Positions 13,839 through 14,307 of a stretch of DNA of 14,307 bases are shown here, piece after piece. The stretch comes from Acidobacteriota bacterium. GTDB taxonomy: Bacteria > Acidobacteriota > Polarisedimenticolia > J045. A program made the translations under genes and the position numbers. Position 1 is the stretch's first letter, and every line of letters starts with the position of its first letter. The notes below the pieces were generated by a model. That model made no database searches and was not told the origin of the DNA. It saw only the letters and a program-made list of their open reading frames with translations. The DNA lies in the NCBI GenBank assembly GCA_024276295.1, contig JAJRXN010000320.1, positions 1 through 14,307 of the forward strand. Reading direction: 5' to 3'.

Positions 13839-14307
13839 TCAGCGGGCGGCCGGAACGCGTCCGAGCGGCCGGAATCCGGCCTCGTCGAGGATCCGCCCGG
13901 CGGCGGCCGCATCGCGCGCGGCGAGTCCCTGGGCGCGACGGGCGGCCCACAGCGCGTCCGACAGCGCCCGGCCAGCAACCCCTGCCCTGGCCCGGTCCCC
14001 CGCCAGCACCGCGTAGCGCCCGCCGGTCATCGGCAGCACGCGGAGCGCCGTCGTCCCGCGTTCGAGAAGCCAGCGGACCTCGGCCAGGCCGTCGTCGGCC
14101 CACATGCCCGCGCCGTGCTCGCGCGCGCGACGCTCGACCTCGAGGTAGCGCTCCTTGCGCTCGAATTCGTAGCGCCGCAGCACGCGCGCCAGGCCGCGCT
14201 CGAGCAGCACCGCGCCGAGGTCCTCTCCCTCGTCGGTCTCGACGTAGGCCAGCAGCCGCCCGAAGCGGTCCCGGCGCGGCTGGCCGTCGTCGAAGACGAG
14301 GCTGACA
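13839..14307 (-). CDS. Thermonuclease-like (SNase) protein, 5' part missing
   Basis: About 156 residues remain; the start lies beyond the window's right edge. The frame is open to the edge, so the apparent GTG at 14210 is not the true start. Residues from the edge read VSLVFDDGQPRRDRFGRLLA then YVETDEGEDLGAVLLERGLA, followed by RYEFERKERYLEVERRAREH and GAGMWA. This matches the second half of staphylococcal-nuclease domains: the FGRLLAY motif holds the catalytic Arg87 equivalent, and the later helices end at GMW. The other catalytic arginine and calcium aspartates would be upstream. After the domain, some 80 further residues (EVRWLLERGTTALRVLPMTG and a helical tail) form an extension that I cannot assign. 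Such proteins cleave DNA or RNA and are usually exported, but export cannot be judged here. Confidence 0.8.
   Translation of the reverse strand, partial: VSLVFDDGQPRRDRFGRLLAYVETDEGEDLGAVLLERGLARVLRRYEFERKERYLEVERRAREHGAGMWADDGLAEVRWLLERGTTALRVLPMTGGRYAVLAGDRARAGVAGRALSDALWAARRAQGLAARDAAAAGRILDEAGFRPLGRVPAAR

Noticed and set aside
1..14307. CRISPR arrays, tRNA or rRNA genes, insertion sequences, phage genes
   Set aside because: No spaced direct repeats, tRNA-like cloverleaf, rRNA-like segment, transposase motif or terminal inverted repeats were recognised by eye on either strand.

Overview
The window is chromosomal DNA of very high GC content from a bacterium that looks Gram-negative. Several products carry export signals, including a SurA-like lipoprotein chaperone and other periplasmic proteins. 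I infer an Acidobacteriota- or Myxococcota/Desulfobacterota-like lineage with low confidence, because no phylogenetic marker gene is present. Coding density is high and every intergenic gap is under about 215 bases. I see no rRNA, tRNA, insertion sequence, phage gene or CRISPR array.

Layout, left to right. (1) A leftward pair: queF (queuosine pathway nitrile reductase), then the start of a DUF971 protein cut by the window edge. (2) A rightward signalling pair: a single-domain Hpt phosphotransfer protein and a receiver-GGDEF diguanylate cyclase. (3) A short stretch at 2156-2641 that ordinary gene calling would miss or break. It holds a 75-residue SelW/Rdx-type selenoprotein with an in-frame UGA and a SECIS hairpin just downstream. 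A small Cys-rich protein with a TTG start follows it. (4) adenosine deaminase (add) overlapping a secreted protein of unknown function by ATGA. (5) A hemerythrin-like protein with its own promoter, convergent with a leftward SurA/PrsA-type peptidyl-prolyl isomerase lipoprotein. (6) A rightward cluster: DUF58 membrane protein, TgpA-type membrane transglutaminase, MoxR AAA+ ATPase. (7) A small secreted protein behind a near-consensus sigma-54 promoter with a 14-bp palindrome upstream, closed by a strong hairpin. (8) A periplasmic TPR-type helical-repeat protein, convergent with a 5'-truncated staphylococcal-nuclease-type nuclease.

How the genes work together: the Hpt protein can pass phosphate to the receiver that controls c-di-GMP synthesis. 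MoxR, DUF58 and transglutaminase-like proteins form a widespread cell-envelope module, here in an unusual order. The selenoprotein implies that the genome has selenocysteine machinery (selA, selB, selC, selD), none of which lies in this window. AT-rich -10-like hexamers stand out upstream of many genes. In two cases (6425 and 11841) the hexamer sits only 6-7 bases before the start codon and no Shine-Dalgarno sequence is present, which suggests leaderless mRNAs.
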